Assembly: GCA_003488965.1 (NCBI GenBank)
Contig: DNJW01000156.1
Location: 1 to 7,669, forward strand
DNA: 7,669 nt
Direction of reading: 5' to 3'
Origin: Lachnospiraceae bacterium
GTDB taxonomy: Bacteria > Bacillota > Clostridia > Lachnospirales > Lachnospiraceae
The position numbers were made by a program, and so were the translations under genes. The notes below the pieces were generated by a model. The model was not told the origin of the DNA. It was given only the letters and a program-made list of their open reading frames with translations, and made no database searches. Below, piece after piece: positions 1 through 5,914 of this stretch (its first letter is position 1; every line of letters starts with the position of its first letter).

Positions 1-115
1 AACATATTTCCTAAGGAGCCTCTTAAAAAACGCCAGCACTTGGCGAAGTATTCTTGAGCCTAGTGTCTGCTGCGTTTTTTGTGAAGCAGGAGCGGGGCGC
101 ACGTGGAAATATGTT
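1..115 (+). other. Possible structured RNA segment closed by an 11-bp helix
   Basis: The first 11 bases (AACATATTTCC) are exactly complementary to positions 105-115 (GGAAATATGTT), which would close a ~115-nt structure. Inside it are a perfect 5-bp hairpin (CGCCA 31-35 with TGGCG 41-45), a 9-bp match of AAAAAACGC (25-33) with GCGTTTTTT (72-80), and a competing hairpin CTGCT (67-71) with AGCAG (85-89). I tried to match it to common riboswitches, T-box leaders, 6S, SRP and RNase P RNAs and recognised none of their conserved cores. It may be part of a longer RNA starting outside the window, or the 3' end of a transcript that stops at the terminator at 153-193. Strand is inferred from that terminator. 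Confidence 0.3.
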
Positions 116-152
116 CTCTGGCCGGGTCAGGTTTTTGATACGAATGAACAGT

Positions 153-193
153 AACCATTGGACAAGAAGTCCAATGGTTTCCGGGGCTTTTTT
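153..193 (+). terminator. Intrinsic terminator
   Basis: A perfect 11-bp stem (AACCATTGGAC 153-163 with GTCCAATGGTT 169-179) has a 5-nt loop AAGAA. An eight-base spacer TCCGGGGC follows, then six T residues at 188-193. The spacer is longer than in a textbook terminator, but the GC-rich spacer plus T-run fits a plus-strand end. There is no T-run on the other side, so it is not bidirectional. It would end whatever transcript enters from the left edge. Confidence 0.65.
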
Positions 194-194
194 C

Positions 195-224
195 TTGACG
201 TTCCTATGTCTGCAATGCTATCAT
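195..224 (+). promoter_or_regulatory. Sigma-A type promoter with extended -10
   Basis: TTGACG (195-200, five of six to consensus) and TATCAT (219-224, five of six) are separated by 18 bp. TGC immediately precedes the -10 box, giving the extended -10 TGn motif. Predicted start is near 231. It lies directly after the terminator at 153-193, so a new transcription unit begins here. It could drive a short RNA ending near 305, or a leader that reads on into the gene at 444. Confidence 0.6.
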
Positions 225-443
225 AATTTAACAATATTCGTGAAAAATTATAAATAACGTGAAACCTGTCTGTTGGGAAATGTTTTCTGATGGCCGGGTT
301 TTTTTGTCTTATAGGGTTAGAGGGTCAAAAGTCATTTATGCAGACTGCTTTTGTGAAGTTTACCGCCAACAGCTTCAATAATAAGGGCTTTTTCCCCAGA
401 CTCTTATAACAGCATTCAGTACACACGATTTAGGAGGCAGCAG
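225..443 (+). other. Leader region of the repeat-protein gene
   Basis: No credible ORF is present. Besides the probable attenuator there are only weak hairpins, for example TGAAG (354-358) with CTTCA (373-377). A second, weak promoter candidate has its -10 as TATAAC (405-410) but no convincing -35. The ribosome site AGGAGG (432-437) sits six bases before the ATG at 444. The segment 276-305 resembles 105-136: both read GGAAAT, then a GTTCTCT/GTTTTCT block, then GGCCGGGT and a T-run. Confidence 0.4.
262..305 (+). terminator. Probable terminator or attenuator in the leader
   Basis: AAACCTG (262-268) pairs with CGGGTTT (295-301) with one G-U pair. The stem extends past one mismatch through CT (270-271) and GG (292-293). 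The T-run covers 299-305. With the promoter at 195-224 this would give an RNA of roughly 75 nt. The stem is weaker and its loop larger (20 nt) than in the terminator at 153-193, so partial read-through to the gene at 444 is likely. Confidence 0.4.
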
Positions 444-3230
444 ATGAAAAGAGATAGAAAAAAGTTTATAATCCGGGTAACCGCGGCTTGTGCCGCAATC
501 GCTTTTGCAATACCGTTTGGTATGCCTTTAGGGGCTTATGCAAAAGAAAATACGAAAGAGGTTCAGAGGATTCACCATGTACATATTGGAAATCCGTCGG
601 AGGGAGGCGCTTGTTATGAAAAGGAGATAAAGCATGTTCACGGCGGAAATGACAAGGAGGGCGGGGGCTGCTTTCTTACTCCGGTTTATCATGTGCATGA
701 CGGTGATGAAAAGGAGGGAGGGGAATGTTATAGAACCGAACTGCATCATACCCATGAAGGGACGGAGAAGGATGGCAAGGGCTGCTACGGGCTGCCTGTC
801 TATCATAAGCATACGGGTAGCACCGGCACAAAAGGCGGCTGTTATGGGAGCCCGGTTTATCATAAGCATACGGGAAACAGCAGCACCGGAGGCGGCTGTT
901 ATGGAAAGCCTGTGTATCATTTCCATACCGGAAGTGCATCAGCCGGAGGCGGCTGTTATGGAAAGGCAGTTCATCATTCCCATACCGGAAGTGCATCGGC
1001 CGGAGGCGGCTGTTATACGAAGCCGGTTTACCATTCCCATAACGGAAATGAAACTTCAGGGGGGAAATGCTATGAGCCGGTAAAGCATAAGCATATAAGC
1101 TCCTGCTATCAGGAAGGAGAATGTGTCTTAAAATATATAGGGAACTTGCAGAAGGAAAGAGAAGAAAACGGATACTGCTATCACCATGGGGAAGCCAATA
1201 TTGTACATTTCCGTGCCAGCTACCAGCACATGTCATGCGGGGCAGGCGTGGAGGAACTGGGACACAGCACTTGCTGGACCTGCCAGAATATGGATTTTTC
1301 CCATAATTATAACCAGATTATCTGCGGAAAAGACGAAAATACGGTGGAAGGATACCGGCGTATCTGCGGTAAGGAAACCAGTACTGTGGAATCATGGGAA
1401 CTGGGCTGCGGAAAAAACAGTTCCAGTATTGAGAGATATGAAGTAAACTGCGGGAAGAACGGAAGCACAATAGATTCCTACCAAAGGAATTGCAATAAAA
1501 ATGAAAGTACGGTGGACAGTTATCAGCGCAACTGCGGCAAAACGGAATCCGATATAGAAAAATATTCCTTAAACTGCGGCAAAACAGAAAAGAATATTGA
1601 TGGATATGCAAGAAGCTGCACGAAAAATGAAGAGACCATAGACGGTTATTGTTTATCCTGCGGAAAAACAGAGGAGACAGTAGAAGGATATGCACTTTCC
1701 TGCACAAAGGATGAAGACAATTGCTATGCAGATTTTTCTGTTTGGAGCCAGGATTCCGGATGGACTGGTTCGGATGTGGTTTTGCAGGCATCAGTTCAGG
1801 ACAAAAAGGAGTTTCTGCAATTGTGTGCAGAGCCTTTCCGGTGGGAAGGAAAGGCCATTGCGCCGATGTCTGGGGATACGGCAAAGGCAGCCGAAAACGG
1901 AATTTATTATGTATATCTGAATGCGGAAAATGAGGATGTGGATAAAAACCAATTGTTTCTGTCCATAGAGGTGAAAAATATAGACCGCACGGCACCTTTT
2001 ATAGAAGGAATTGATAATCTGAAAAAAGAAGGAGGAAAGGGCAGATTTCTTCTGGTGAGGGCCAAGGATTTACAGCCGGACAAAAGCCCGGGAAGCGGTA
2101 TGGCTGCCAAAGCCTATTCCTTTGACGGCGGAAAAACCTGGCAGAAGAGCAATACAATGGAATTAAAAAGGAACGGCAGAGTTTCCGTGGCGGTACGGGA
2201 CTGCTGCGGCAATGTTTCCATGCAGGAAGTAGAAATTTTGAATGCAGAGGAAGAAAAAAACGATGACAGCAGTTCAGGAGACGGAAACAAGGAAGACGGA
2301 AACAAGGAAGACGGAAACAAAGAAGACGGAAACAAAGAAGACGGAAATAAAGAAGACGGAAATAAAGAAGACGGAAAAGATGAGAAGAAGAAAGCCGAAG
2401 ACGAAAAAGGAGAAAGTAATGAGGACGGAAAGGGTGAAGATGGAAATACCGGAAAAGAAGAAGATACTGGAAACCGTCAGGAGAACGAAAGTGCAGGCAG
2501 CAGTCAGGTAAATAGTGATTCAAAAGAAAGCCAGGGAGACGGAGGATTAGGGGATGGAAAACTTTTAAAGAATGAAAAATCCGTTGAGAAACAAAGGACG
2601 GAGAAGAAACCGCTGCAAAAGAAAAACGGAGTTTCCGGAGGAAGGAGAACAGATAACGGAAACATAAAAGGAAGCGGGGAAGAGAATAAAATAAAAAATA
2701 AGGAAAAGAAAGAGACGGCTGACGGAAATAAGACGGAAAATCCGCAAAAGAGAGAAGTAATATTTCCGGGTAAAGAAAAAAGCTATCAAAAAGAAGCGGT
2801 TCAGTCAGAAATGCCCAGGACCGCATCCGAACCGGAAAACGGCCGTTCTTCCGTGCGCATGTTACGCAGGGGAGCAGTGGAGAAAACAGTAAAGGCAGTG
2901 ACTTTTACGGTAGGCAGCATCGTGCTGGTATCAGGCCTTATTTATCTGGTTTATCTTGTGTGCCGGAGTATACAGGTCTATGATTGCGACGGGGAAGGTA
3001 AAGCACGGTATGTGGGAAGCTGTATTATGAAGAAAACGGAAGAGGGATTTGAAGTAAGGCTGCCCAATATGATATGGGAGCATTCCGCTACAGGACAGTA
3101 CAGCCTGCGTCCGGGAAGGATGTTTGCAAAGAAGCATAGAGGAAAAGAACTGATGGTAATAGCCGGGGAGCATAAAGAAGCTGTATGGATTGATAAAGAA
3201 ATGCCTCTCAGATTGACAATTCATGTATAA
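444..3230 (+). CDS. Secreted membrane-anchored His/Cys-repeat surface protein, function unknown
   Basis: Function is unknown. This 928-residue protein starts at ATG with AGGAGG six bases upstream. Residues 1-33 form a signal peptide (KRDRKK, hydrophobic core, likely cut after AYA). Residues 44-222 are a 19-residue His-x-His/Cys repeat. Residues 223-293 are a Cys/His-rich joint with CWTC at 277-280. Residues 294-420 are a 14-residue Cys-Gly-Lys repeat. Residues ~430-600 look like two Ig-type beta modules (NGIYYVYL; IDRTAP; YSFDGGKTW). Residues ~601-815 are a charged, probably disordered linker with six NKEDG units. A transmembrane helix spans ~818-840, leaving an 88-residue C-terminal domain. 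There is no LPXTG sorting motif. The ordered His and Cys suggest metal binding or disulfide-rich stalks; this is inference. I recall similar uncharacterised Lachnospiraceae proteins, unverified. No strong terminator follows, so read-through into the importer is possible. Confidence 0.9.
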   Translation: MKRDRKKFIIRVTAACAAIAFAIPFGMPLGAYAKENTKEVQRIHHVHIGNPSEGGACYEKEIKHVHGGNDKEGGGCFLTPVYHVHDGDEKEGGECYRTELHHTHEGTEKDGKGCYGLPVYHKHTGSTGTKGGCYGSPVYHKHTGNSSTGGGCYGKPVYHFHTGSASAGGGCYGKAVHHSHTGSASAGGGCYTKPVYHSHNGNETSGGKCYEPVKHKHISSCYQEGECVLKYIGNLQKEREENGYCYHHGEANIVHFRASYQHMSCGAGVEELGHSTCWTCQNMDFSHNYNQIICGKDENTVEGYRRICGKETSTVESWELGCGKNSSSIERYEVNCGKNGSTIDSYQRNCNKNESTVDSYQRNCGKTESDIEKYSLNCGKTEKNIDGYARSCTKNEETIDGYCLSCGKTEETVEGYALSCTKDEDNCYADFSVWSQDSGWTGSDVVLQASVQDKKEFLQLCAEPFRWEGKAIAPMSGDTAKAAENGIYYVYLNAENEDVDKNQLFLSIEVKNIDRTAPFIEGIDNLKKEGGKGRFLLVRAKDLQPDKSPGSGMAAKAYSFDGGKTWQKSNTMELKRNGRVSVAVRDCCGNVSMQEVEILNAEEEKNDDSSSGDGNKEDGNKEDGNKEDGNKEDGNKEDGNKEDGKDEKKKAEDEKGESNEDGKGEDGNTGKEEDTGNRQENESAGSSQVNSDSKESQGDGGLGDGKLLKNEKSVEKQRTEKKPLQKKNGVSGGRRTDNGNIKGSGEENKIKNKEKKETADGNKTENPQKREVIFPGKEKSYQKEAVQSEMPRTASEPENGRSSVRMLRRGAVEKTVKAVTFTVGSIVLVSGLIYLVYLVCRSIQVYDCDGEGKARYVGSCIMKKTEEGFEVRLPNMIWEHSATGQYSLRPGRMFAKKHRGKELMVIAGEHKEAVWIDKEMPLRLTIHV
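573..1109 (+). repeat. 57-bp coding repeat array (19-residue His-x-His/Cys units)
   Basis: His-x-His pairs begin at residues 45, 64, 83, 102, 121, 140, 159, 178 and 197, exactly 19 apart, with a tenth at 215 (18 apart). Cys residues fall at 57, 76, 95, 114, 133, 152, 171, 190 and 209, also exactly 19 apart, almost all followed by Tyr. The unit reads roughly Tyr-His-x-His-Thr-Gly, a variable Ser/Gly stretch, Gly-Gly-x-Cys-Tyr, then Pro-Val. Units 1-4 are Glu/Lys-rich and diverged; units 5-8 are Ser/Gly-rich and similar. Units at 915-971 and 972-1028 are nearly identical in DNA, suggesting a recent duplication. Confidence 0.95.
1323..1703 (+). repeat. 42-bp coding repeat array (14-residue Cys-Gly-Lys units)
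   Basis: Cys residues stand at 294, 308, 322, 336, 350, 364, 378, 392, 406 and 420, exactly 14 apart with no insertion or deletion. The unit is Cys-Gly-Lys, three or four polar residues, Thr-Val/Ile-Glu/Asp-x-Tyr, then two or three residues before the next Cys. Gly varies to Asn or Thr in a few units. An extra Cys is present at 403. The regular alternation of Cys and aromatic residues suggests a stacked, cross-linked stalk or a metal-binding rod (inference). Confidence 0.95.
2280..2375 (+). repeat. 15-bp tandem repeat encoding Asp-Gly-Asn-Lys-Glu
   Basis: Six in-frame copies of GACGGAAACAAGGAA or synonymous variants are followed by a partial GACGGA. Copies 1-2 use AAC AAG, copies 3-4 AAC AAA, and copies 5-6 AAT AAA, so the variants come in adjacent pairs. 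The array is in the charged linker (residues 613-644). Length changes there would alter the spacer between ectodomain and membrane without shifting the frame. Confidence 0.97.
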
Positions 3231-3240
3231 AATGCAATAA

Positions 3241-3258
3241 AATGAATATTCATTCTTG
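3241..3258. promoter_or_regulatory. Palindromic operator candidate resembling an ArgR box
   Basis: AATGAATATTCATT (3241-3254) is a perfect 14-bp palindrome. The overlapping reading TGAAT-ATTC-ATTCT (3243-3256) matches the core ArgR/AhrC box TGAAT-N4-ATTCA at nine of ten positions. It touches the -35 element of the promoter that precedes an amino acid importer, a sensible place for a repressor. Identification as an ArgR site is inference. The palindrome could instead be the weak 3' hairpin of the upstream gene. Confidence 0.4.
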
Positions 3259-3284
3259 ATTTTCCAAGATGAACATGGTATGCT
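3256..3284 (+). promoter_or_regulatory. Promoter of the amino acid importer operon
   Basis: TTGATT (3256-3261) and TATGCT (3279-3284) are separated by 17 bp. TGG immediately precedes the -10, giving an extended -10 TGn. Predicted transcription start is around 3291, leaving a ~155-nt untranslated leader that contains the long inverted repeat at 3317-3419. Confidence 0.55.
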
Positions 3285-3316
3285 GATTTTGTCGCGTAAA
3301 CACAGTGGCATGGGAT

Positions 3317-3419
3317 TATAGTAAACGGCATAACAAATTTCTGTTTTCGGCTCTTGCCAAAGCCATATATGACAGCTTTGGCAAGGCCGAAAACGAAATT
3401 TCTAATGTTGTTAACTATA
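3317..3419. repeat. Long, nearly complete inverted repeat in the importer leader
   Basis: Nested complementary arms run across the segment: TATAGT (3317-3322) with ACTATA (3414-3419); AAATTTC (3335-3341) with GAAATTT (3395-3401); GTTTTCGGC (3343-3351) with GCCGAAAAC (3386-3394); TTGCCAAAGC (3354-3363) with GCTTTGGCAA (3375-3384). The last 26 pairs are interrupted only by 1-2 base bulges, and the loop is 11 nt. No T-run follows, so it is not an ordinary terminator. It may be a stabilising or regulatory mRNA hairpin, or a small non-autonomous mobile element: the outer ends can be read as flanked by TA, a weak hint. Confidence 0.85.
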
Positions 3420-3444
3420 GAATGAAATTCAGGAGGATGGTATT

Positions 3445-4338
3445 ATGAAGAAATTATTGTCAGTAATTATGGCAGCCGTATTATGTATGTGCCTTATGAC
3501 CGCCTGCGGAAATGCCGGGCAGGAAGCGGCAGCGGAGCCTGCAGAGGCAGAAACAACAGAAGCTGCGAATACAACGGAACCTGCAAAAGAAGAGGCAGAG
3601 GATGCAGAACCGGCAGAGGAAGAAAATGCAGCAGAGGAGGCCGGGGAATCCGAAGCATTAGCTGACGGAGTGCTGAATGTAGGAACAAATGCAGAATTTC
3701 CGCCTTTCGAATATGTAGACGATAACGGAGAGCCGGATGGTTTTGATATCGCTTTGATTAAGGCAATCGGCGAGAAGCTGGGCGTTGAAGTACAAGTAGA
3801 AAATATGGAATTCGATGCTTTGGTTGCCGCTATTGGGAAAAAAATCGATGTGGCTATTGCCGGTATGACAGTTACGGAAGAAAGGCAGCAGACCGTTGAT
3901 TTTTCCAATCCTTATTATATGGCAGTACAGTATGTGATTTTGCCGGAAGGGTCTGAGATTGCAGCAGCAGAAGACCTGAAAGGAAAAGCAATCGGCGTAC
4001 AGCTGGGTACAACCGGAGATTTCATTGCGGAAGATATTGATGATGCAGAGGTTTCCCAGTATAATAAAGCTTTGGATGCAGTAAACGACTTGGTTAACGG
4101 CAGGCTTGACTGTGTTATTGTAGACAAAAATCCTGCACTGGTATTTGAGTCCAGATTTGAGGGACAGGTAACGGCAGTAGACGGAGCACAGTTTGGCTTT
4201 GAAACGGAAGAGTATGCGATTTCCATTCCTAAGGGCGATACAGCATTGGCAGACAAGATTAACGGAGCACTGCAGGAAATGATGGAAGACGGTACCTTTG
4301 ATGCACTGGTCGCAGAGTATATCGAAGGCGGCGAGTAA
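3445..4338 (+). CDS. Polar amino acid ABC transporter substrate-binding lipoprotein
   Basis: This 297-residue protein is the extracellular receptor of an amino acid ABC importer, family 3 solute-binding proteins (SBP_bac_3). The start ATG has AGGAGG eight bases upstream. Residues 1-20 are a lipoprotein signal with lipobox LMTAC; Cys21 would be lipidated. Residues 23-73 are an unusually long Ala/Glu-rich acidic linker. The binding domain runs from ~75 to 295, with family signatures GTNAEFPPFEY (80-90), PDGFDIALI (97-105), and TVTEERQQTVDFSNPYY (142-158), where Arg147 is the expected carboxylate-binding residue. GTTGD (188-192) and VDKNPA (226-231) mark the second lobe. It is the first gene of the operon and is followed by a terminator, which should favour its expression over the membrane parts. 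The exact ligand (Gln, Arg, cystine or other) cannot be read from the sequence. Confidence 0.95.
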   Translation: MKKLLSVIMAAVLCMCLMTACGNAGQEAAAEPAEAETTEAANTTEPAKEEAEDAEPAEEENAAEEAGESEALADGVLNVGTNAEFPPFEYVDDNGEPDGFDIALIKAIGEKLGVEVQVENMEFDALVAAIGKKIDVAIAGMTVTEERQQTVDFSNPYYMAVQYVILPEGSEIAAAEDLKGKAIGVQLGTTGDFIAEDIDDAEVSQYNKALDAVNDLVNGRLDCVIVDKNPALVFESRFEGQVTAVDGAQFGFETEEYAISIPKGDTALADKINGALQEMMEDGTFDALVAEYIEGGE

Positions 4339-4382
4339 TAAGAATCAGGCTGCCTTAACGGAATAATTGGAAAGAATTTTGG

Positions 4383-4411
4383 AGGATAGCGGAGTATCCG
4401 CTATCCTTTTT
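4383..4411 (+). terminator. Intraoperonic terminator between binding protein and permease
   Basis: An 11-bp perfect stem (AGGATAGCGGA 4383-4393 with TCCGCTATCCT 4397-4407) with a 3-nt loop GTA is followed by a T-run at 4407-4411. It lies 45 bases after the binding protein stop and before the permease. No clear promoter is visible between it and the permease, so permease and ATPase expression should depend on read-through. That fits the excess of binding protein typical of such importers. Confidence 0.85.
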
Positions 4412-4455
4412 CCAGTGACAGATGATATCAAAAAGTGGTGAAAGGATGGCATGAG

Positions 4456-5157
4456 ATGCAGGCATGGTTTGAGAAGGCAGCAAGGATGTTCGAAGCTGCA
4501 TTTATTAGCGGTGACAGATGGAAGCTGTATTTGCAGGGATTGGGAGTTACTTTGCAGATTGCTTTTTTTGCGGCAATACTGGGTATGATTATCGGTACGG
4601 TTCTGGCATTTATGAAGCTGTCGGTAAGACGGAACGGAAAGAAGACAGTATTGACAGTATTGGCTAATATATATATAGATGTTATCAGGGGTACGCCTTC
4701 GGTACTGCAGCTGATGATTATGTGGTTTATTATATTTTCCAGTGCTAAGAACGGAGTGATTGTAGCGATTTTGTCTTTTGGCGTTAACAGCGGTGCCTAT
4801 GTGGCTGAAATTGTCCGGGCGGGCATTCTGGCAGTGGACAAGGGCCAGATGGAAGCCGGACGTTCTCTGGGGCTTTCAAAGGCACAGACGATGATATCCA
4901 TTATTATTCCTCAGGCGGTAAAAAATGTGCTTCCTCCTATCGGAAACGAGTTTATTGTTCTTTTAAAGGAGACGGCAATTGTAGGGTATGTGAGCCTGAC
5001 AGATTTAACCAGGGCGGCGAACCAGATTGCTTCCAGGACTTATGAACCTTTTATGCCTCTGATTGGCGCAGCGGTTATTTATTTTGTAGTGATAAAGATA
5101 CTGACAATTCTGCTTGCAATGTTGGAGAGGAGGCTTCGTAAGAGTGATAATCGTTAA
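4456..5157 (+). CDS. Polar amino acid ABC transporter permease (HisM/GlnP family)
   Basis: This 233-residue inner membrane permease presumably acts as a homodimer, since no second permease is present. I chose the ATG at 4456 because AAAGGA (4441-4446) lies nine bases upstream. An upstream GTG at 4435 extends the frame by seven residues but has no ribosome site. Hydrophobic segments lie at about residues 28-56, 67-95, 99-118, 155-180 and 200-223. Family landmarks are GVTLQIAF (30-37), [11 protein letters not shown] (77-87), [11 protein letters not shown] (114-124) and the ATPase-contacting EAA loop [12 protein letters not shown] (133-144) ending in IIPQA. The short polar N-terminus and the length are usual for the family. 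Its end overlaps the ATPase start by 14 bases, implying translational coupling. Confidence 0.94.
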   Translation: MQAWFEKAARMFEAAFISGDRWKLYLQGLGVTLQIAFFAAILGMIIGTVLAFMKLSVRRNGKKTVLTVLANIYIDVIRGTPSVLQLMIMWFIIFSSAKNGVIVAILSFGVNSGAYVAEIVRAGILAVDKGQMEAGRSLGLSKAQTMISIIIPQAVKNVLPPIGNEFIVLLKETAIVGYVSLTDLTRAANQIASRTYEPFMPLIGAAVIYFVVIKILTILLAMLERRLRKSDNR

Positions 5158-5866
5158 GGATTTACATAAAATATTTGAAAAAAACCATGTACTTCGCGGA
5201 GTAAATTACCATGTACATCAGGGGGAAAAAATTGTAATTGTAGGGCCTTCCGGTTCGGGAAAAAGTACGTTTCTGCGCTGCCTGAATCTGTTGGAGGTGC
5301 CTACAAAAGGCGAAGTGTGGTTTGACGGTATCAACATTACCGACCCGAAGACCAATATTGATAAAGTCCGGGAACACATGGGCATGGTATTCCAGAACTT
5401 CAATTTATTTAATAATCTGACGATTATGCAGAATATTACTCTTGCACCCGTGAAATTAAAAGTAATGGGAAGAGAGGAAGCCTGCGAAAATGCGCTGAAG
5501 CTGTTAGAGCGGGTGGGATTGAAGGAAAAGGCGGATGCTTATCCGGGACAGCTCTCCGGCGGGCAGAAGCAAAGAGTTGCCATTGTCCGTTCGCTTGCTA
5601 TGAACCCCAGGGTCATGTTGTTTGACGAGCCTACATCCGCTTTGGACCCGGAGATGGTAGGCGAGGTTCTGGATGTTATGAAAGGACTGGCGGAGTCCGG
5701 AATGACCATGGTGGTAGTAACCCATGAAATGGGATTTGCCAGAGAAGTAGGAACGAAAGTGCTTTTTATGGACGAAGGAATTATTATGGAAGAAAATACC
5801 CCTCAGGAATTTTTTAATAATCCCAAAAGCCAGAGGCTTCAGGACTTTCTGTCCAAAGTTTTGTAA
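5144..5866 (+). CDS. Polar amino acid ABC transporter ATP-binding protein (GlnQ type)
   Basis: This 240-residue cytoplasmic ATPase powers the importer. The start is a GTG at 5144: AGGAGG (5128-5133) lies ten bases upstream, and the resulting N-terminus [11 protein letters not shown] matches where family members begin. The open frame reaches back to a TTG at 5114, which has no such support. All catalytic motifs are intact: Walker [10 protein letters not shown] (34-42), Q-loop Gln84 in VFQNFNLF, signature LSGGQ (137-141), Walker B VMLFDE (157-162), D-loop SALD (165-168) and switch His194 in VVTHEMGFA. The family-typical NLTIMQNI segment follows the Q-loop. The start lies inside the permease gene, so translation is probably coupled. 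GlnQ-type proteins are alike across Gln, Arg, His and cystine importers, so no ligand-specific symbol is given. Confidence 0.96.
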   Translation: MIIVKDLHKIFEKNHVLRGVNYHVHQGEKIVIVGPSGSGKSTFLRCLNLLEVPTKGEVWFDGINITDPKTNIDKVREHMGMVFQNFNLFNNLTIMQNITLAPVKLKVMGREEACENALKLLERVGLKEKADAYPGQLSGGQKQRVAIVRSLAMNPRVMLFDEPTSALDPEMVGEVLDVMKGLAESGMTMVVVTHEMGFAREVGTKVLFMDEGIIMEENTPQEFFNNPKSQRLQDFLSKVL

Positions 5867-5872
5867 TTCAGC

Positions 5873-5901
5873 AGAGTTGGTCTGGCGGCCAGCTCTTTTT
5901 T
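5873..5901 (+). terminator. Terminator of the importer operon
   Basis: AGAGTTGG (5873-5880) pairs with CCAGCTCT (5889-5896), eight pairs including one G-U, around an eight-base loop. A run of six T residues (5896-5901) and further T-rich sequence follow. It begins six bases after the ATPase stop codon. No T-run exists in the other direction. Confidence 0.8.
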
Positions 5902-5914
5902 CTTTACTTTATAG

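Noticed and set aside
2..154. Frame open from the left edge to a TAA at 152-154, just before the terminator, possibly the 3' end of a gene
   Set aside because: A 50-codon open stretch is not rare by chance, the translation (Cys- and Trp-rich) resembles nothing I know, and the same bases form RNA helices. Sequence left of the window would decide.
54..257. 67-residue plus-strand ORF
   Set aside because: It begins without a ribosome site and runs through a terminator hairpin and a promoter; composition is not protein-like.
1..443. Known riboswitch or T-box leader upstream of the repeat protein
   Set aside because: None of the conserved cores I can recall (T-box AGGGTGG, TPP CTGAGA, SAM, FMN, lysine, glycine, cobalamin, preQ1, c-di-GMP) is present.
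573..1109. CRISPR-like array from the regular 57-bp period
   Set aside because: The repeats are in frame, protein-coding and divergent, with no short identical repeats separated by unique spacers.
676..1236. Minus-strand ORF with internal repeats opposite the His/Cys array
   Set aside because: The repeats are the antisense image of the 57-bp coding repeat, whose regular codons keep the opposite frame free of stops; no start signals.
1318..2826. Long minus-strand ORFs (225 and 275 residues) opposite the repeat protein
   Set aside because: They are Leu/Phe/Arg/Ser-rich antisense readings of purine-rich coding DNA, without ribosome sites.
3429..3908. Minus-strand Ser/Ala-rich ORF opposite the binding lipoprotein
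   Set aside because: It is the antisense image of the Ala/Glu-rich linker and the well-supported binding domain.
4435..4455. Upstream GTG start for the permease
   Set aside because: No ribosome site precedes it, while the ATG at 4456 has AAAGGA at suitable spacing.
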